Positions 35,657 to 47,157 are shown, numbered from the stretch's first letter. The stretch is 64,000 bases of DNA from Parasponia andersonii (GCA_002914805.1 JXTB01000029.1:834934-898933), one strand, 5' to 3'. The notes: generated from the letters alone by a model not told the origin. Program-made: numbers and translations.

Positions 35657-38600
35657 TTATCTAACAATTTTTTTTTCAATAGACAACATAACTAATCCAT
35701 TTAATTGTTTTTGTGATATAGTTGATCTTAAGTAAGATTTTATTAATTTTAGCTTTGAAAATTTTTTTTCTGCAGAAACAACCGTCACTAAAATTGTTAA
35801 TAATATTTTATAAACAATACTTGTATTTGGAAAAGAATCTACCCTTTTAATGTAATCAAGAATTTCAATAGGACTACTAGTTTCTTTTTGTAAAAGTTCT
35901 CTTAACATTTTTAATTCTAAAAACAAATCTAAACCATCAATATCAGAAAGTCCATCATATTTTAGAATATCTTCAAAATTCAAAGAATTTGTTTTTAAAA
36001 TATCTTCATCCAATGACTTTAATTTCTTAAAATTGAATAAAAACCCAAAAATATTTTCATATACTTGAAACTGCTCAAATTTAATTCTAAATGAAGAAAT
36101 AACTTGATCAACCATGTAAATAAAATATTCAATACGAAATGATTCTTGAGCATTTTCTATTTTATCACAATCAACATTTTCATCAAATTGTTTTCTTTCT
36201 ACAAATCAAACATTTTTCACGAAATTTAAGTTCTATGTTCATATCATTTGCAATCTCTTTAGCTAAAATCATTGCAGACACAAATCCATTTTCTCTATAA
36301 TTTTCAAAATAAGAAAGAAGACCTTTAAAATTGATTAATAGCGACATCAATATGTATATTTTTACTTTGCAAACTTTTATCAGCGAACGTGATATCAAAC
36401 CAGATAGTCATGCTTAATAAAAAATCAAAATTCTCTAATTCATACGTTGCTAGATATTTAGCTTCACTCTTTATTTTAGGATCTTGACTAGTTTCTTCTA
36501 GTTCATTCAAAGTATCTCTTATTTTTGGAGCTTGAAATCTAATTGCCTTAACACTCTCAATATGACTTTTCCAACGAGTTTGTGATAATGTTTTAACAGT
36601 AAAATTTGATATATGATTTTTCAATATTTTCTATCATTTGTTTGAAGAAGAGAATAATGAATATATGTGTTATAAAACTCCAAAAAATGATCCAGCCCTA
36701 ACATAAGAGGTGGCGACATCGCAAAATACTAAATTCAGATTATGACAACCACAAAGTGTATAGAATACTCTAAGATTTATCTCTACTAATTGTTTTTGTA
36801 CACCTTGAAGTTTTCCTTTTATATTAGAACCGTTATCATATTCTTGTCCTCTTACATTATTGATGTCAAGTTTTAGCTTTTTAATTTCTCTTATAAGTTC
36901 ACTAAAGAGGCCTTTTCTAGAAGTATCATCCACTTTTAAAAATCCCAAAAAATATTCTACTACCTTTATTGGACTTGCTGACATATCTACATACCTCAAT
37001 ACAATAGACATTTGCTCTTGATGACTTGAATCTAGGGTACAATCAAGTATAATAGAAAAATATTTTTCCTCTTTGATTTTTTTCAAAATTGTACTTTTGA
37101 CTTCAAGTGCTAATATTTGAATCAACTTATTTTTGAATATTATGTCCCAAGTAATGTTTTTGAATTTCAACATTTTGAATACACTGGACATATTCTTGCA
37201 TTATTAGATCAAATTCAACAATCATCTCAATTAGACCTAAAAAATTTCCATTATTCTCTTGATAAATCTTCTCGTTATTTTCATGAAATGCCAGATTGTT
37301 CTTAGCTAGATTTTTAATAACAACGATTATTCTTACTAAAACATTTTTCCAATACTCTTTCTCTTTATTTATTCTTTCTTGGACATTTCTATCAATAGTT
37401 CTATTCTTTACCAATCTCAACTCTAAATCAGCCCAAGCATTCATGTTAATTATGTGTTCATTACTTGTTTCATGATTTTTAAGTTTGACTCCAAGATTTC
37501 TCCAATCATTAATTCCTTCATTACCTAATAAATGGTTTACGCTATTCTTTGTACCAAATAATTTGCAACGAAAGCAATATACTTTGTCAAAATCCTTTGA
37601 ATATACCAACTATCTTCTATCATGTCTTTCTCCATTTGATAGTCTTTTCATGTAATATATTGTGAAAATTATGAACGCTAGTGTACGCTATCACATACAA
37701 ATAATAAAATAGTGAGTATGAGTATCGTCTCACGAAGACTGTTGATTTACTAAGTACCGAAATTTAGCTAATTCTAAATTTATTTGAATTAATCGAGTAA
37801 AGAAAAATTGAATTAAATTAAAACTAAAAGTAATAAAAATAAACGAGAACAAAAATTAAAAGCGAAAAATAATAACGAGATGTGAATTAATGAAATTAAA
37901 CTTAGGGTGTCCAATTTCACTATAACTAATCCACTCTTAAAATTCTCTATCTCATTAGCCTAAAATTATTTCTCTAATTGATAGTTGAGATTCCCTAATT
38001 TATTCACTATCCTCTCCCGAGTTCAAGCGAAAAATATCCTTAATTACCAATTCACTATATTCTTATATAAATTAAACTAATTAAGAATTCATTAAGATCT
38101 ATAAAAATTCATATAGCGACTACACAAACCATGTAAATATATTCCTATTTTACATGCAATTTATGGCTTTCAATCCAACGAACTAGACATATAAATCTCC
38201 TTCCAGTTTTATTATGATTAACAAATCATCTATTTAGTGACCAATTAAATAGAGATATTAAGAGTAGAATTAAAAACTTAACTAGAAAAAATAATTCATA
38301 GACTAAATTGAAAGAAAAATATTAATGCATCATAATTAGGCTACATCGAAGCCCTAGAAAAAAAATCTAAAACATAATTAAACTAAGAGAAACAAAAATA
38401 TTAAATAAAAACATCCTAAAGAAAATAAAATTCTAAAACTGAAAATAAAATCAGACTAGAGAAATCGCAGTTGAAGATGCTCCACTCTATTGCTCTGTCT
38501 CCCATAAACTTTCTCTCTCTAGACTACTATGTTTCTCTCTCTAGAGTTATATGTTTTTTCCCTCTATCCCGTAGATTTTTTATAGCTGAAAAAATAATGT

Positions 38601-39720
38601 TTCCTAATTATTTACAGATTCCTATGCTCGAATATGATTGATTGTGTGATGTGTCATTTTACAATTTACTCTCTCTTTCTCCCTCTTTCTCCTCACGTTT
38701 CTTATGCAAAATTTGGTAATAGGCGAATTATCCTATGTAGAATAAAAGGGTAGGCTCAACATGTAACCAGATGTTGATTGGCTGAAAGAAAGCTTGAATT
38801 TTATTTTATGATATGACGTTTTTTCGTTGGAGAGAAAATCAAGTGCATAAGACCTGAGATGCATCAGATCAGACATCCCTAAAGAATCCTCTACCATTTC
38901 TCTTACACGTGGGTCCCAACTGTCCCCTTTGTTGCCTCCCTCACTCTCCTTCCTCCGCGAGTGTGCTACACTCTCAAATCCGAACCATCAATCTACTTGA
39001 TTCAATGGCTAAGCTTTAATCCGGATTTTATCTTTTTTTTTTTTTTTCTCTTTTCTTTTTTTCTATCAAATCAAAATTAAATTAAATCAAAAACCTAAAT
39101 CTAATAACATAAAATTAAATAAAACTAAACCTAAACCAAAATAAAATAAAACAACCTAAATTACTAAAAATCTAAATTAAAATTACTCTAGGATACACAT
39201 TTTTAATGAATAAAATAGCATAATTAAATCTATTTTTATAGAGATATAATACAAAGTGGAAAAATACTTAGAAAGTTCATCTTTTGGAAAATTTATGTTA
39301 CTTTCTCTAATAAGACCTTTTCCCACCAATAAATCTCTCAACTTATTGTCAATATTTTCTTAATCTTCCCGGATCACCAATATTATTCATAGAAACATCA
39401 CACAAATTATCATTAACATCTTTAGTTTCTAATTTACCAATTTCATCTTCTTCTTTATTTTCCTAACCTTTTTCATCATCCTTTACACCATTACATATTT
39501 CATTATTCTTATCCTCTATAGGATTTTCTACTATCACTTCAACATCTCCTAACTCATTTAAATTTAATTGTTTAATTATTTCTACACTTGAGTTGTCTAT
39601 ATCCCTTTTACTACTTGTGAAAATTTTTTCAAGAGCTCCTTTTTGGGATTGAATCAAACTTTCTATTTTTTTTTTCCTCTTGAGTTTGTCATATTTGGAT
39701 GCATATTTTCTATTAGACAT
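35657..39720 (-). pseudogene. Broken hAT transposase (TTF-type zinc finger / hATC)
   Basis: Starting at 39720 (MSNRKYASKYDKLKRKK), pieces in order are 39463-39720, a stretch to about 39260 (LRDLLVGKGLIRE...INFPKDE), then after the insertion 37127-37675 (KVYCFRCKLF, the TTF zinc-finger region; INDWRNLG), 36670-37191 (SIILDCTLDSSHQEQ, DDTSRKGLF, YDNGSNIKGK, CGCHNLNLVF), 36183-36624 (SQTRWKSHIESVKAI, DPKIKSEA) and 35657-36115 ending in the hATC dimerisation block ILLTILVTVVSAEKKFSKL. A Trp codon before LVYSKD has become TAG, and several frame changes separate the pieces, so no active transposase is encoded. Confidence 0.85.
37670..39246. mobile_element. Unidentified nested insertion inside the hAT transposase gene
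   Basis: The transposase reading frame stops near 37670 and resumes near 39246. Both sides encode overlapping versions of the same short stretch (a YYI-K-L context), so roughly 15-18 target bases seem duplicated in diverged form (TAATATATTGTGAAAAT and TAATACAAAGTGGAAAAAT). The inserted 1.6 kb has no long open frame; it has a GTATCGTCTCACGAAGACTG motif near its left end and A/T-rich right end. The class is unknown; a SINE/LINE-like or decayed LTR-derived element is possible. Confidence 0.5.
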
Positions 39721-40385
39721 AATTATTAAATCTTAATTTAGGTATTTATGAAAACAAATTGACACAATTAAAAAAAAATAGAATAGTAATGCAAAACTAA
39801 AAAAAAAATAGATAAAATATGAGTAAGAAAGATATAATCTGGATATTTTATGACCAAGAAATATGTAGTAATAATCTCTTCAAATCAAAGTCTTCCAATC
39901 TCTACTCTAATATTTTTTTTATATTCAACCCATTTGCTAGTAAAAAGATATGAAGAAATGGTATATAAAATGGCTAGAGAGAAGAAAATATTAAAAATTT
40001 GTTGCACCTGCAACTATATTTTTCATTCAAAATTAAAGTAGAGAGTAAATATCTACTGGCTAGAGAGGAGAGCTTTATATTGTTCGTTAAAAAAAAAAAA
40101 TGCATATATGAAATATATCCGTTCAAATTATGAGTCTTTGAGAATTTTTTTTATTTAGAAGGTAATGTTCTTTTTTTATTTGAAAAGTAACGGAATATTT
40201 ATTTTTTTTATTTGAAAGAAGATGACACTTTTTTATAACAAGAAACAAAGTATAAAAAATAATATTTAATAAAACAAATTAAATATAAAAAATAATAATA
40301 ATTAAAATATTTTATATTTTTGAGGCCTTTTATAAATGGGGCTCTAAGCCACCGCTTTTCACGTTTAAGGGTGAGGCCGGCACTG

Positions 40386-40393
40386 GTATAGAG
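40386..40393. repeat. Right target-site duplication of the hAT element
   Basis: GTATAGAG directly after the right terminal inverted repeat; exact match to 35498-35505. Confidence 0.9.
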
Positions 40394-40532
40394 CTAACCA
40401 TTGCACTGGAGTTCATAGTAAATACTACCCGAACTTTGCTTTCTTTTGTTGCTTCCGAAAATTCCAACCGTTCGTGCTAGCATTTCTCGGTCATTCCTTC
40501 GTTGCTTAGTTATTTTCTCCGAGTCAAAAAAC

Positions 40533-40601
40533 ATGGCGGCGGAACGGGTGGCTGGAGCTTTGCTCTCTGCTTCACTTCAGGGATTAAAGCTGCCTGAATA
40601 A
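40533..40601 (+). pseudogene. NLR N-terminal relic
   Basis: A 22-codon piece begins MAAERVAGALLSASLQ and then leaves homology and stops. That start is typical of the first residues of CC-NB-ARC-LRR proteins of the RPP13-like class. It is the only NLR scrap on the + strand. It is short, so homology rests on one motif. Confidence 0.5.
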
Positions 40602-40604
40602 TAA

Positions 40605-40770
40605 CCAGGAATAGAAAAGTGAATAACGATAAACTGGGAAAACGACAACGAAAGGGGGGAAAACAGCCAAAAAAACAAAAAGAACGAAAAAAAACGACTT
40701 AAACGCTTGAAAACGATGAAATAAAGAAAGAAAGAGAGAAAAATAAAAAATAAAAAACGACAACAAATTG
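40605..40770. repeat. CGACAA-rich tract upstream of WS2
   Basis: It repeats AACGATAA, AACGACAACG, AAACGACTT, AAACGATGAA and AAACGACAACAA within 170 bases, like the larger array at 17580-18420. Confidence 0.5.
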
Positions 40771-41333
40771 ACAAGCGGGAAAGCAAAACGCAGAGCGCTC
40801 TCGTCATTCTCCACAACTCAGCTTCCATCCATGGCATCCACTGGCAAGCCCTTTGCTTTGCAAACCCAACTCTCCTAAAGCCTCAACCAATTTTCAAGAC
40901 CCAATTAGCAATCACCTCAAAGCCAAAATCAAACAGAAGCCTCTTAGCTAACCAAATTAGGATTTGAACCATTTATTCTATCACTATTTTAATGGCTTTA
41001 TGATCTTTCTAGACAAATACATCGCACGTGACTATGATAAGTTCTTCTCTGTCGAACGCTACTTTGTAGGAACCGGCTTATTTAATATGGATAAGCCCAT
41101 TATATTCTAATACTATACCTCCAGGCCCCATTTAAACTTAAAGGTATAGTCGGTTACGAATTTATTCCTAGTCTTTTCTAAAGTCTTGGTTCTATTCCAC
41201 CACTTCGACCCCTTTCCGCAAAAGAGGTAAGTAAAATTCTCTTCTTCTTTAGTTGTTTCATGCTTAAATTGACTCTTATCTCTTCTATAATCACTCTGTT
41301 TGAAAATTGAATCAAATTAGGGGGAAAAAAGAA

Positions 41334-42467
41334 ATGGATGGCGAAATGAACAACTTCATCAAGGTATGGATTTCAATATTTGCATGTTTATACTATTGCA
41401 ATGTTATTAGTAAACTAGTCTCGAAAGGTATTAAGAGACTCCTTTGTTTTCTCCCAATTGTGTGCCTGTTTCTTGTGCTACCTCTTAAGCTCCATACCAT
41501 AAATTTTGGAGGTGGCACTGCCTTTTTCATTTCATGGCTCGCTAACTTCAAGCTTTTGCTCTTAGCTTTTGGCAAAGGGCCTTTAGCTTCAAACCCATCA
41601 ATCTCGCTTGGGCGTTTCATGGTTATCGCTTGCCTCCCCATTGAGATCCGAGAAAACCCACCTCCTAAATCATCAAATAATGAAAACGACACAAACCCAT
41701 CTTCACAAAACTCACGTTCTTCTACAAAAACTGGCCAAAACAAAGAAAAGCCATCTCAGAAAACGACTAAGCAAGTCCCAGAACGACCTCTAATCAATTT
41801 TCCAGTCAAGGCTCTTCTTTTGGGCGTTTTGATTCGAGTCTTTGATTACAGAGAACATATTCATCGTAATGTCGTTTTGGTTCTTTACTGCTTTTTCATA
41901 TACCTTCTCCTTGAGACCCTTTTAACCATAGTGGCTACCTTGGCGCGAGCCCTGGTGAGACTTGAGCTGGAGCCACAGTTCAACGAGCCGTACCTCTCAA
42001 CCTCACTACAAGACTTTTGGGGTCGAAGGTGGAACCTCATGGTGACCCGCATCCTGCGCCCCACCGTCTACGAACCCACCCTCGGGTTCACGTCACACCT
42101 CATTGGCCGCAAGTGGTCCCCACTACCCGCTGTCATCGGGACTTTCCTGGTCTCTGGCCTCGTTCACGAGCTCATCTACTACTACATGGCGCGCGTGCCT
42201 CCCACGTGGGAGGTAACATCGTTTTTTATCCTCCATGGACTGTGTTTGACGGTCGAGATTGTTTTGAAGAAGGCCTTGAGCGACACGTGGCCGTTGCCGG
42301 GGTTCCTATCCAGGCTGTTGACTATTGGGTTTGTGATGTTGACCAGCTTTTGGCTTTTTTTCCCTCAATTTCTTCGGTGCGAGGCTGATGTTAGGTTGCT
42401 TAAAGAGTACGCAGCTTTAGGTGCCCATGTGAGAAATATCAGTCAAAGATTACCATTTTTCAACTGA
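41334..42467 (+). CDS. Wax synthase / long-chain-alcohol O-fatty-acyltransferase (MBOAT family), WS2
   Basis: Single-exon paralogue of WS1, 377 residues. I start it at MDGEMNNFIKVW, which aligns with MEGEMNKFFKV of WS1; no ATG lies further upstream in frame. Conserved blocks are FISWLANFKLLLLAFGKGPLA, EPYLSTSLQDFWGRRWNLMV, RILRPTVYEPT and the catalytic His278 in GLVHELIYYY. The hydrophilic linker (about 118-158) carries one GQNKEKPSQK module instead of the two in WS1. The gene appears intact. Its 3' flank (a TGATCCGACGGCTA start, then a CTCACTATTTCATAT block) matches the 3' flank of the broken copy at 43555, showing tandem duplication with flanks. A role in wax-ester synthesis is inferred from the family. 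Confidence 0.9.
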   Translation: MDGEMNNFIKVWISIFACLYYCNVISKLVSKGIKRLLCFLPIVCLFLVLPLKLHTINFGGGTAFFISWLANFKLLLLAFGKGPLASNPSISLGRFMVIACLPIEIRENPPPKSSNNENDTNPSSQNSRSSTKTGQNKEKPSQKTTKQVPERPLINFPVKALLLGVLIRVFDYREHIHRNVVLVLYCFFIYLLLETLLTIVATLARALVRLELEPQFNEPYLSTSLQDFWGRRWNLMVTRILRPTVYEPTLGFTSHLIGRKWSPLPAVIGTFLVSGLVHELIYYYMARVPPTWEVTSFFILHGLCLTVEIVLKKALSDTWPLPGFLSRLLTIGFVMLTSFWLFFPQFLRCEADVRLLKEYAALGAHVRNISQRLPFFN

Positions 42468-43554
42468 TCCGACGGCTACCAAACAATTTGATTCTCAAAT
42501 ATTTTTTTGAGAGGGATACATCTCATTTATTCTTCTTTGTAACACTCACTATTTCATATTCTATTATTGGTAAAAAAAAAAAAAAAAAACTCACGAGTTT
42601 AGCTCATTTGCATTTTTTTGTTTTTGGCTCTTTTAATTTGAGTGAGATCTAGAGGTCACTTCTAGCCACGTAAACAGGTTTGTTGAATCATGTACCTTTA
42701 TTTTTCTAATGAGAAAGTCATATTTTAGTAGTGTGATAAACGTTATATCCTAGAGATTCCAAGATCTGAAGCACTAAAATCATTTTTGTAATGTGTGCAT
42801 TCAAATAAATTAATACAAAGTTTCAATATGTTAATAGTGGATTTCCCGCCAAAACTTTGAAAAAGGAGTTCATAATAAACAAATGGATAAAACTTATATC
42901 AGATGCTAAATATAAATATTTTGAAATTTTAGGGTCAAAATAAAATTTTGTAATAATTCAAGTATCAAAATTATGATTTTTTTTTCATCCATTTATAAAA
43001 GAATAGCAAAAGAATGACGAGAATGAGATACTTTAATACATCAAGTATCTCAAATAGGCCATTTAAAAAATAAAAGGCCAAAATGAGATTAGGTGTAAAA
43101 TTCAAAGGCTAAAAATAAGTCTCACCTTAAACAAATTAACAACATTAAGATCCAAATTACATTTTGATCTTCCTCTAATAAAAAAAAATTACTTTTTGAT
43201 CTTATATATATATATTTTTTGTTTTCTGCAGCTTAATGAACATGAAACCTGTATATATAACTTGTCTTTATGAAACTTTGGTATCACTTCCTGCTATTTT
43301 GGTACTTAACTCTTCATGGGTCATTAGTGTGCATCCAAACGAAAAAGAATTTTCTTCATTTTTTAATTCATGAAAACAAATCATGTAAGATTTCGGATCT
43401 CCCATTCCATAGCATAGCTGGAGAATGTAAAAACAAAAAAAAAAAAAAAGTAATTTAGAGAGTCTAAAAAAGAAATAAATGTATCTCCGTGCAAACAACT
43501 CTTATATGGGTCATGGATTAGGAGTATTGTGCCAACGCACAGATATCTTAAAAC
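42468..43554. other. WS2 3' flank and duplicated spacer
   Basis: The first part is homologous to 44079-44600 and the second (about 43230-43550) to 44590-44820. The spacer therefore belongs to the tandem duplication unit of the wax synthases. No gene. Confidence 0.6.
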
Positions 43555-44078
43555 ATGGGCCACCCTGGCTCGAGCCGTGGTGGGAGTCGAGCTCGAGAGT
43601 CGAGCCACGGTTCAACGAGCCGTACCTCTCAACATCACTCCAAGACTTTTGGGGCAAACGCTGGAACCTCGTGGTAAGCCCTACCCTGCGCGCCTCCACA
43701 TACGAACCCACCCTCAATTTGTTATCACCGGTCATCGGTCGCAAGTGGGCCCCACTCCCCGCTGTCTTCGGAACCTTCCTCTTCTGTTCTATTACTTTGG
43801 GCGCGTGCCGCTCACGTGGGAGGTGACGTGGTTCTTCCTCCTCCATGGATGGTGTTTGACGGTGGAGATTGTCTTGAAGAAGGCATTGAATGACAGGTGG
43901 CGGCTGCCGGGACTGAAATCTGGACCGTTGACTATTGGGTTTGCAATGTTGACCAGCTTTTTGACTGTTCTTCCCTCAATTCCTTAGGTGGAAGGCTGAT
44001 GTTAGGATACTCCAAGAGTATCAGGCCTTAGGTCCCCATATGAGAAATATTAATCAAAGATTATCATTTTTCAGCTGA
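43555..44078 (+). pseudogene. Truncated wax-synthase pseudogene
   Basis: The 3' half of a wax synthase, starting at the conserved LARA..ELE block and running to a position matching the WS2 C-terminus. The whole N-terminal half with its membrane segments is absent. A small insertion breaks the frame in the ELE-EP region. A deletion of about 25 bases removes the catalytic HEL segment (TFL runs directly into YYFGRVP), and a stop interrupts the C-terminal region near 43985. Nucleotide identity to WS2 is high by eye, so it is a young pseudogene. It cannot encode an active acyltransferase. Confidence 0.85.
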
Positions 44079-45212
44079 TCCAACGGCTAGTATCCAAACT
44101 GATTTGAGAAGTCTTCACTTATTGTTCATTGTAACTCTCACTATTTCATATCCCATACTTGGTCAAAGGAGTTTGGCTCATTTGCACTGTGAATAAGCAA
44201 AAGCCTTAATATTATATTATGTGCACGCTTTTCATTCCTTTTTATTTTATTTTTTTGAAAAATGTGAACTACAGATCATAAGCCATTCAAAAAAGATTTT
44301 GGTAAATCATGAATCATTTATTTTCTTATGTTAAAGCCATATTTTAGTATTCTATTAAACGTTTATACATGAGAATTCAAGATCTGAGTCACAAAATAAT
44401 GTTCAATGAATGCATATAGACTAAAATTATACCCCTCAGCATTTGTCCAAGTGGAGAGCACGCCAAAACTGAAACCCACTTCTTGTTTTTATTTATAATA
44501 GAATTGAAAATGAAATTGAACTTTTTACAAAACAATTAAGAGCAGTAAGATACAAATTACATATTTGATCTTACATATGATTTTGTAACTTTGTGTTGAA
44601 GCTTCATAAACATAAAACTCAGATAAATATTTCTCTTCATTTTGTGACTTTGATATCAATTCATGCTAATTTGGTCAACTTCTAATGATTGTTTTGCATT
44701 ATTAAGAAACGAATTTTCTTAATTTACTAGACAGTGACAGATCAATGTAGCTGGAGCGTAAAAAAAGAAATAAATATACGTATAGAAGAAACGTCATGGT
44801 CATGTATTATGCCAACAAATTTCCCTCGAAAAATAAATATGCCAACAAATAGAAATACGTATAGCTTTGCGAGATTAAAGATAACAAAAACAAAATAAAG
44901 AAATTAATAATAAATGCCTTAATACGAATATAGGTCTTCTTTTGCTGTATTCCATAAGCAAAAAATCTTCTCCTTTATTTAAAATTGTAAATAGTTTAAA
45001 TTGCACTTATTTGGAATCTCGAACAAGTAAAAGCCAGGAGGTCATCAAAGACAGCTCTTAATGATCTTTTAGAGGTAAAAAAGAAAGAACTTCCATGTCC
45101 CAAAAGCCAACTCTTGCCTTTATAGTTCTAACTGCCATGATCCCTATAATGGCGTCATAGGCATTGCAGACCGAATCAAGACACAAAATCAGCAAAAATA
45201 ATCAGAGAGCAA
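44079..45212. other. Spacer between the wax-synthase pseudogene and WS3
   Basis: It is largely a diverged copy of 42470-43550 (shared CTCACTATTTCATAT, GTTTGGCTCATTTGCA and GAATTTTCTT blocks in the same order), followed by the WS3 upstream region. No gene. Confidence 0.6.
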
Positions 45213-46340
45213 ATGGAGGAAGAGCTTAGCAACTTAATCAAGGTATGGCTCTCAGTTTTGGTCTCTCTTTGCTACTGCTATGCAACTGGTAAAGCAATCT
45301 CCAAAGGTCCTCTAAGACTGGTTTTTCTAGTCCCAGTAGTATGTCTCTTTCTCTATCTTCCTCTCAAGCTTCATTCATTAACTTTTAATGGTTTGACGGC
45401 GTTCTTCGTCACTTGGCTTGCCAACTTCAAGCTCTTACTTTTCGCTTTTGGCAAAGGCCCTTTGGCTTCTCCTGACTCGCAATCCATCTCTCTCGGGCGT
45501 TTTGTGGGAGTTGCTTGCCTTCCTATTAAGATCCAGCAGAACCAACCTCCATTAAAGAAACCAAAAGAATCCCATTACAGAGAAGGCCAATCTCCATCAA
45601 AATCTCATCTAAATGGCCAAAATAAAGAAACCCCATCTTCCAAAATGCCTGAAAAAGGCCAAGTGTCCCTTATGAACTATGCCATAAAAGCTCTGTTATT
45701 GGCTTTGCTTCTACGAGTTTATGACTATAGCGACTCGATCCATCCAAAGGTCCTGTTGGGTCTTTATTGCTTCCACATATACTTCTTCCTTGAATTGAGC
45801 CTAGCCGTAATGGCAGCTCTGGCTCGAGCCCTGCTGGGACTTGAGCTCGAGCCGCAGTTCAATGAGCCGTATCTTTCCTCCTCACTGCAAGATTTTTGGG
45901 GTAAAAGATGGAACCTCATGGTCACCAGTATCCTACGCCCCACTGTATATGAGCCCACCCTCAACTTCGCCAAGTACACTGTTGGCCGCAAGTGGGCACC
46001 AATCCCAGCTGTGATGGCGACTTTCTTGGTGTCTGCTCTCATGCATGAGCTACAGTTCTACTACTTGGGCCGGCTAAGGCCGAATTGGAAGGTCACCGCG
46101 TTTTTTGTCCTCCATGGACTCTGTTTGACGATGGAGATAGTTTTGAAGAAGGCTATCGACGGGAGGTGGCGGCTACCGAGGCTAGTCTCAGGTGCATTAA
46201 CAGTTGTATTCGTATTCAGTACCTGCTTTTGGCTGTTTATTCCTCAGTTCCTTCGGTTTGAAGCTGATTTTAAAATGCTAGAAGAGTACGCAGCAGTTAG
46301 TGCCTTTGTGAGAAATATTATTCACTCCTTTCTTCACTGA
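45213..46340 (+). CDS. Wax synthase / long-chain-alcohol O-fatty-acyltransferase (MBOAT family), WS3
   Basis: Single-exon, 375 residues, start MEEELSNLIKVWLSV. Conserved blocks match WS1 and WS2: TWLANFKLLLFAFGKGPLA, EPYLSSSLQDFWGKRWNLMV, ILRPTVYEPT and the catalytic His278 in ALMHELQFYY. Two differences near the active site are Ala for Gly before the LMHEL block and Gln for Ile after it. The linker carries a single GQNKETPSSK module. It is the last gene of the tandem array and looks intact. Wax-ester synthesis in the endoplasmic reticulum is inferred from the family; the substrate preference is not readable. Confidence 0.9.
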   Translation: MEEELSNLIKVWLSVLVSLCYCYATGKAISKGPLRLVFLVPVVCLFLYLPLKLHSLTFNGLTAFFVTWLANFKLLLFAFGKGPLASPDSQSISLGRFVGVACLPIKIQQNQPPLKKPKESHYREGQSPSKSHLNGQNKETPSSKMPEKGQVSLMNYAIKALLLALLLRVYDYSDSIHPKVLLGLYCFHIYFFLELSLAVMAALARALLGLELEPQFNEPYLSSSLQDFWGKRWNLMVTSILRPTVYEPTLNFAKYTVGRKWAPIPAVMATFLVSALMHELQFYYLGRLRPNWKVTAFFVLHGLCLTMEIVLKKAIDGRWRLPRLVSGALTVVFVFSTCFWLFIPQFLRFEADFKMLEEYAAVSAFVRNIIHSFLH

Positions 46341-47157
46341 ATCTTCCGAACACGCATCAGCCTGTTAACAGTTGATTCTCTTCGACTTGATCAGAAAGGC
46401 GTAATTTATAGAGATTTTTGAAGGTCTGTTTTACATTTTGCATTAGGGTATCTGGTTTGATCAAAATGTAGCAATTCTATGAATTATTATTAGACAGTAC
46501 AAGTGGGCCATATATTCACTATGAATACCAGTGTGTTCAGTCGGGCTTATAAAGTCAAATAAGGTAACAATGAGACATATCACCACAAAACCACATGTTC
46601 CATCAGCAATAGTACGAAGTTTTGAAGCAGCAAAAGGTAGTCAGTTAAATCTGGAAATGAAATGGGATTATTTATGTCTTCAGCATATATTTATATCATA
46701 TATTATGTCTTCTCAAAAAAATGATATCATATATTATGTGTAGTAGAAGAAACCATAATTAACAACAATAAAAGTAGACTGTATTATAGTAATGGAGTTT
46801 GCAGAAAATGTCAAGTGCAGAGGACAAACTGGAAACTGAAGATAATTTAATGACCATAAGCATTTATTATGCAAATGAATGTATAGATGACACTGCCAGG
46901 GAGGAAAAGTATGGTAGAATAAATTGTACAAATAAATAGCCCTCATCCAAATATGGGCATTGTCCTGTCCATCTAATATTGTGCCTCTGTCTTGCTTTCA
47001 ATATATATATATATATATTGCTCCTTAAGAAATACCATATGTTTGTACAATATGGATAAATTGATTATTGAACATACAACAAACTTTTTGGAACCAATCA
47101 TACTTTTTAACCTACTACTTTAAAACAATTTTATGCAGTGACCATGGAATCTCCAAA
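46341..47157. other. Intergenic region between convergent WS3 and the GIY-YIG gene
   Basis: 3' flanks of both genes, with a TA run near 46999-47019. No gene was seen. Confidence 0.5.

Larger units (their letters stand above)
35506..40385 (-). mobile_element. hAT-superfamily DNA transposon (ZMYM1-like transposase), with nested insertion
   Basis: The 4.88-kb element is flanked by an exact 8-bp duplication. Its ends are imperfect terminal inverted repeats of about 15 bases (CAGAGCCGTCTCAAC on the left, inverse of GTGAGGCCGGCACTG on the right). It carries a minus-strand transposase related to plant zinc finger MYM-type (TTF-type, hAT C-terminal dimerisation) proteins, broken by stops and frameshifts. 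A further sequence of about 1.6 kb is inserted at 37670-39246. The exact duplication but decayed gene suggests an old element that can no longer move itself. Confidence 0.9.
40394..41333. other. Region between the hAT element and WS2
   Basis: It holds the NLR start relic, the CGACAA-rich tract and the WS2 upstream region. A short frame starting ATGGCATCC near 40830 runs 15 codons only and is not called. Confidence 0.5.

Noticed and set aside
40830-40880. Short frame starting ATGGCATCC upstream of WS2
   Set aside because: Only 15 codons and no recognisable family.
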